A DNA stretch of 64,000 nucleotides from Phoronis australis (taxonomy: Eukaryota > Phoronida > Phoronidae). Below the pieces are notes generated by a model. That model ran no database searches. It saw only the letters and a program-made list of their open reading frames with translations, and was not told the DNA's origin. Both the position numbers and the translations under genes were made by a program. The stretch covers positions 186,001 to 250,000 of the forward strand of contig NMRA01000245.1 of assembly GCA_002633005.1 (NCBI GenBank), in the 5' to 3' direction. This document shows positions 59,868 through 64,000 of the stretch, one piece after another (position 1 is the first letter of the stretch; every line of letters begins with the position of its first letter).

Positions 59868-59886
59868 TGGTGCCCCCTAGTGGCAA
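59868..59886 (-). promoter_or_regulatory. Strong CTCF-like motif
   Basis: TGGTGCCCCCTAGTGGCAA reverse-complements to TTGCCACTAGGGGGCACCA, an excellent match to the bilaterian CTCF core. It lies between two convergent genes. The same core also occurs inside some dispersed repeats in animals, so binding is not assured. Confidence 0.4.
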
Positions 59887-61422
59887 TTTAGACTTAGAGT
59901 ATTCATTATTTGCACACTCTGGTGGCTCTGCAATGATCGTTGTGCATTGCTTAGAACACAATGCCTCGTTTTTGCATCAATTTAACAACGCAAACGTAAA
60001 TTTTCCAAGCATGCAGAATCATCGTAGGTTGTACACAACTAGTCTTCAATCACAATGTCAATGTTTTGCTAGTGGTGAATAGATATATCTAGAGCAGTTC
60101 ATTTTATGAGCCGGGCATGGTCTCGAACAACAACGAACCGAACTGCCAGAGTAAGAAACAAGTTGAGAATGATTGGTCTATATCAAGTTTCTTTGGCAGA
60201 AGTAGGATTTACACGGACTTTCAGAGAAATTCTGATCATTCTTGGCTCGGGCTATCCAGACTCCACAGGTGGTAATAAAACAATTCTCTCCTCAGTCACA
60301 ACCATAAACCTTTTGATAAACTGTGTTTACTTACACAGTCCAACTGAGACAGTTGTATAGCTAAGGTCAAGGTTCACTAACAAATGCTTTCACTGCCCTT
60401 ACACATCATTCAGATGGCCAATTGTTGATTGTGAACGACACCTATGGTTTAAACCATCAGCAAAATTCTAAGCCACTATGCCGAGGAGTTATCCCCCTTA
60501 ACCCCTGCTAAAAATGTCAGTGAGAAGATACATTTTTAGAGAAGCATCTGAAGACCAAAAATGGTATCAAAGAGAAAGGGTGATTTTAAAAATGAACTAA
60601 ATAGGAAGTGACATTGTTCACAAATGATTTTTATTAATTTTCAATAAACAACAAGTATAACTTGCACAAAAGTCACTTGCGTTCATTTGATAATAAACAC
60701 CAACATAAACTGAAACCGTGACAAACCGGAATAAATAATCATAACAAGATTTACACCATTTTCAAAATGACATTTGCATCAACAATTTTATACATATATT
60801 GGCAAATCATGATTATGTAACACACTTTTGCACAATAACACTGCTCAAACATAAACACAGAATAATTATTTGAAGTATTGCAAGAAATCTTGGATAGAAC
60901 ACACTTGGGCATAAAATTGATTAGTATACTGAAATTTTCAAGAGTAAGCCAACCGGAACAAATTGAAAACTGACACCTTTTTCTTGAATACCAAATGTAT
61001 GCCAGATGTGAAACAGCAAACAACATTTATAGAATACCTTGTCACATCTAATTATAACTCTCGCCACTTATAATAGAGGTGAGACAGTTTGTCAGTAGTT
61101 AGAAAAGACACACTATTCAAATTAGACGCCAGATGCCCACTTAATGCCTCAAAGCTGAGATGATACATTGGTCATTTTGACTTACCATGGAATTAAATGA
61201 AATATTTGTTTTGTGCATACATTGAACGACATCCTAAATGTAGGCCCATGCACTTAAAATTCGCACGCCTGTTTTCAGAAATTCTACCTACATGTCTTAG
61301 CCAAACGACAGCCACATTTATGATTTCATACACTCACAGTGTTCCCAGCAGACTCGGCTTCCTGATATCAGTTTTGTAAGTGAGGCTAATATGCGAATTT
61401 CAAGTAACATGTATCTGCACAT

Positions 61423-61731
61423 CACAAACATTTTTAAGTCTGGTCTACACGCCACCTATTGGCCACATCACGTGACCTAATGAACATAAGTCTGAAAAGA
61501 CTGCTACTCCGACCGGGAATCGAACCTGGGACCCTCTGCTAACCGTTCAGACACTCTGGCCACTGAGCCATTGGGACCACTGGTCAAACACAGAAATCCA
61601 ATCATACTGCATGGTTAGCAGAAGGTCTCGGGTTCAAGTCCTGGTTGGGGCAGAAATCTTTTCAGACATGTTGATTAGGTCACGTGATGTGACCAACAGG
61701 TGGCGTGCAGATCAGACTTAAAAATGTTTGC
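61423..61731. mobile_element. Foldback element with two outward tRNA-like halves
   Basis: The outer arms ACAAACATTTTTAAGTCTG and CAGACTTAAAAATGTTTG pair, and pairing continues through ACGCCACC, ATCACGTGACCTAAT and GTCTGAAAAGA. Inside the left arm, the minus strand reads ATGGCTCAGTGGCCAGAG (box A-like) and GGTTCGATTCC (box B) about 45 bases later. Inside the right arm, the plus strand reads GGTTAGCAGAAGG and GGGTTCAAGTCC (box B). Acceptor stems do not pair, so these are tRNA-derived, SINE-like halves, not working tRNA genes. Confidence 0.75.
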
Positions 61732-61858
61732 GACCTATATTTCCACGCCAGTCCAAGATTTACATATTTCTACATATCTGCATAATTAACAATTGATTAA
61801 GAAACAGGAAATGCAATGTTTGACAAGATTTCATACTAGTTAACTTCAGTTTGCTGAA

Positions 61859-62032
61859 CTGACCTATCGCCAGGACTTTGAGTGATAACTTAAGTGACCA
61901 ATCAGAACGCAGCATTCTTGACACACCGTTGTTTCCAAGCCACCATTTTACCCAACAAACAACACGTTGCAGGGTAAAACTTGTTTGTTTGTTGACATTT
62001 CGCTAGGGGGAGGAGCTTGCGATAGGTCAATT
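61859..62032. mobile_element. MITE, family 5, inverted copy at 61.9 kb
   Basis: CTGACCTATCGC at the left and GCGATAGGTCAATT at the right frame the element. The interior ATCAGAACGCAGCATTCTTG, TTGTTTCCAAGCCACCATTT and ACAAACAACACGTTGCAGGG is the reverse complement of the copies at 11.2 and 23.5 kb. Confidence 0.8.
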
Positions 62033-62582
62033 GGCACCTGCTAATTAGACATGCAGATTTTGAAGAAATTTTGTAACAAATGTATTCATACAATTCATTT
62101 ATATTCCCACCACAGCCAGGAGGACTTGAGATTATCAAGCAGCTTTCAAAAATTTGACACTACTTTTGTGACCTCAACTAAAACAAGGTGGTTGTGAAAT
62201 AACATCACTTCATCAACTGAGAGTCACCCATTCTCCTGAACCACAGAGTTTAACTAACTGTCAATAAGTCACTAAGTACAATCGATGTTGTGCAACTTCA
62301 CAGTTGCAGGATAACCGGGTTACTCCAAGTCCAGACATTGATCCTCTACGTCTTCTCAAACACTTGCCTCTCAATACAAATTCTTTTAACAGTCACTCAC
62401 AAAATTGTGCGCAAATCTACATTGAAGATTTGTTAAAACATTTGTCAGACATATGTTACATTGTAAAAATTCTTCAGTTTGGGCACAATATGGCAAACAT
62501 ATACAGTGTCATTCAATTTTGTGAAATTGCTCAACAAAATGACTTAGTTCCAAATTGAAGAATTTTTACTGCACATCACCTG

Positions 62583-62588
62583 TTTATT
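62583..62588 (-). terminator. AATAAA on the minus strand after TMEM127
   Basis: TTTATT on the plus strand gives AATAAA on the minus strand, about 125 bases after the TMEM127 stop. It is the nearest canonical signal. Another is at 60630-60635. Confidence 0.35.
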
Positions 62589-62712
62589 TCTAACTACAAT
62601 CAGCGATAGTTGCAGACTATCAATGACTTGCATATGTAACAGCTGTTTTGCCACCGTCTCAGAGTTCTTTGCATATCACCTTACTTCAAGAAATCGCAAA
62701 CAAGGCCAATAA

Positions 62713-63044
62713 TCACGGTGTATACGCTGGCGGTTCTTCATGCTCCGCCCCTGGTGACGGCGGTGCCACTGCGTCATCCAACGCGATCGGTTCGCTGACA
62801 AATTGTTCGTCATAATCGTCCAACAGCTCGTCCCCCTCCTCGTTGTCATGGGCAGGGTGTCGTCTCAGCAAGTTGCATGCGGTTGCTATGACAGACAGGC
62901 CTCCTGCAGCTGTCACCAGATAGAAGCTGACATCAAAGTGACACACCACCTTACTCGTGCTACTCACCCTTTCCTGCTTCTGTTCAGCTTCCATCAGTGT
63001 GGACACCCAGAAACAGAAGCCGTTGATCGTAACGCAGATCAGAA
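62713..63044 (-). CDS. TMEM127: TMEM127, last coding exon (partial gene)
   Basis: On the minus strand the acceptor TTGCTTCTCCCTAG is followed by two bases completing a codon, then 109 residues and TGA. The reading aligns with the C-terminal half of vertebrate TMEM127. A membrane segment CVTINGFCFWVSTL is followed by a hydrophilic loop, a last membrane segment VSFYLVTAAGGLSVIATACN with LLRRHP after it, an acidic tail with DELLDDYDEQF, and a terminal PPAYTP. TMEM127 is a four-pass membrane protein of endosomes, lysosomes and the plasma membrane, linked to mTORC1 and membrane-protein turnover. The end PPAY is a WW-domain (Nedd4-type) binding motif. The acidic, Pro-rich tail seems longer than in vertebrates. 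Upstream exons lie past the window end. Confidence 0.88.
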
Positions 63045-64000
63045 CTAGGGAGAAGCAAGGCAACTTATATTAAGGTCATGACCTTATCAACGTGTCTGTG
63101 TATTCAGCCAAATATTTATAACACTTCAGAATTCAACTCAGAAAAGTGTACATTTTCTGAAACCCTGTAGAGTGTGATGTTTGTATATATCATTGAAATT
63201 GTTGCTGCATATGTATAAGTAATATTTTGATGACCAGACATCATGCTTTCCAGCCCCCACTGGGCTTAACTCTTTTTATTGTCACATGGTATTTTTGTAA
63301 CAAACATTGAAAAAATGTGATTTTTGACTTTGTACCAATCTGCCATTGATTGAATCATGTGATAACGTATTTTTAGTAAAAAACATACAATCAGAGCAAT
63401 GGTATCAAGAACGTGACCAAATTTCATTTGGTAAAAATGTTAAAGATGAAAGTTCAAAAATACTGTTAGTTTTCAAATTTATCATTTCGTTATCGTTATA
63501 TGCAACTTTTCTTGAAGGTCCTATTTTGATAGCCCCTCGTGCAAAAGTGGATAAAAATTCCTAACAGCGTGTTGGACAACAGTGCATAAATCACAATATC
63601 TAAAAGTTTCATACAAATCAGATCAACCATTTCTGAGATACGATGTTCCAAAGTTAGCCAAATTTGGACACATAACCTTAACATAAAAATGCTAGGAGTC
63701 CCAATTTTTATAGCTTCTCTTGCCAAAGAGGAACATTTAAAAACAATTCCAAAACATTTTTGGGGAACAGAACATAACGTACAGTATTCGAAAGATCCGA
63801 ATGAATCTAATCAGCCATTTCTGAGATAAGATATTTCGAACTTAGTCAAATTTGGACATCTTTCACGGGTTACACACCAAGCCAGTTACTGCACACACAT
63901 GCACCAGTAATGTTCTGAATATGAATACAAGACAAATTTGCCACTTTTATACTACCCAACATGTAAATACAGCAATTCAAATTATTTGAAGTATCTACCA
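63045..64000 (-). other. TMEM127 intron (part) with a diverged tandem duplication
   Basis: No further TMEM127 exon was recognised. At about 63490-63670 and 63675-63865 the same block recurs, each copy ending CATTTCTGAGATA, then a short variable piece, then AAATTTGGACA. Open frames here follow the repeat and are not genes. Confidence 0.6.

Larger units (their letters stand above)
58640..62582. other. REEP-TMEM127 intergenic region
   Basis: The two genes converge here. The stretch contains two CTCF-like motifs (59384-59400, 59868-59886), the tRNA-like foldback (61423-61731) and a family 5 MITE (61859-62032). Several plus-strand open frames (58948-60360) overlap each other and show no family likeness. 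Part may be TMEM127 3' UTR, since vertebrate TMEM127 has a long one. Confidence 0.6.

Noticed and set aside
58948-60360. Series of plus-strand open frames after REEP
   Set aside because: They overlap in different frames, are short, and none shows a domain. The AT-rich sequence explains them.
61500-61580. Functional tRNA gene on the minus strand
   Set aside because: Box A and box B-like motifs are present, but the acceptor stem does not pair and the unit is embedded in an inverted-repeat element, so it is tRNA-derived repeat.
1-64000. CRISPR arrays, operons, bacterial signals
   Set aside because: Introns, poly(A) signals and animal gene families show nuclear animal DNA. The tandem arrays lack the spacer structure of CRISPR.

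Overview
This window is animal nuclear DNA. Genes are split by introns with GT-AG borders, introns run from 0.5 to about 4.6 kb, and most of the sequence is AT-rich non-coding DNA filled with short inverted-repeat transposons and minisatellites. A 17-base N gap shows it comes from a draft assembly. Three genes can be identified by their proteins. Their organisation and the single-copy KDM3-REEP pair suggest an invertebrate outside the vertebrate genome duplications. Amphioxus, hemichordate or another marine deuterostome are my guesses, but the species cannot be fixed from sequence alone.

Layout. Positions 1 to about 32,020 hold no exon I can assign. They lie downstream of a minus-strand first exon (32024-32179) that matches the N-terminus of the KDM3/JMJD1 histone H3K9 demethylases, so much of this stretch is probably KDM3 intron DNA. 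It carries several copies each of at least five small inverted-repeat element families. A 621-bp divergent interval (32180-32800) separates KDM3 from a plus-strand REEP1-4 type gene. That interval holds a TCACGTGA palindrome, a perfect TGACGTCA (CRE) and an AGGTCA direct repeat with a two-base spacer. The REEP gene has ten coding exons between 32801 and 54640. They join in frame to a 289-residue ER-shaping protein with a TB2/DP1/HVA22 domain. Extra in-frame exons at 47353-47730, 51135-51172 and 56751-56809 suggest alternative C-terminal tails. After about 58.6 kb comes roughly 4 kb of repeat-rich intergenic DNA. The last coding exon of TMEM127 (62713-63044, minus strand) follows, and its upstream exons lie beyond the window.

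How the genes relate. KDM3 (chromatin), REEP (ER tubules, microtubule contact) and TMEM127 (endosomal four-pass membrane protein) do not form one pathway. The notable point is genomic. From general knowledge, human KDM3A/REEP1, JMJD1C/REEP3 and KDM3B/REEP2 are also neighbours, so this window seems to show the single ancestral pair. The most unusual non-coding structures are a perfect 35-bp-arm hairpin in a REEP intron (50764-50837), a palindromic element with outward-facing tRNA-like halves (61423-61731), and a large foldback with a poly(A) signal in its spacer (57797-58211). I found no clearly novel protein-coding system.
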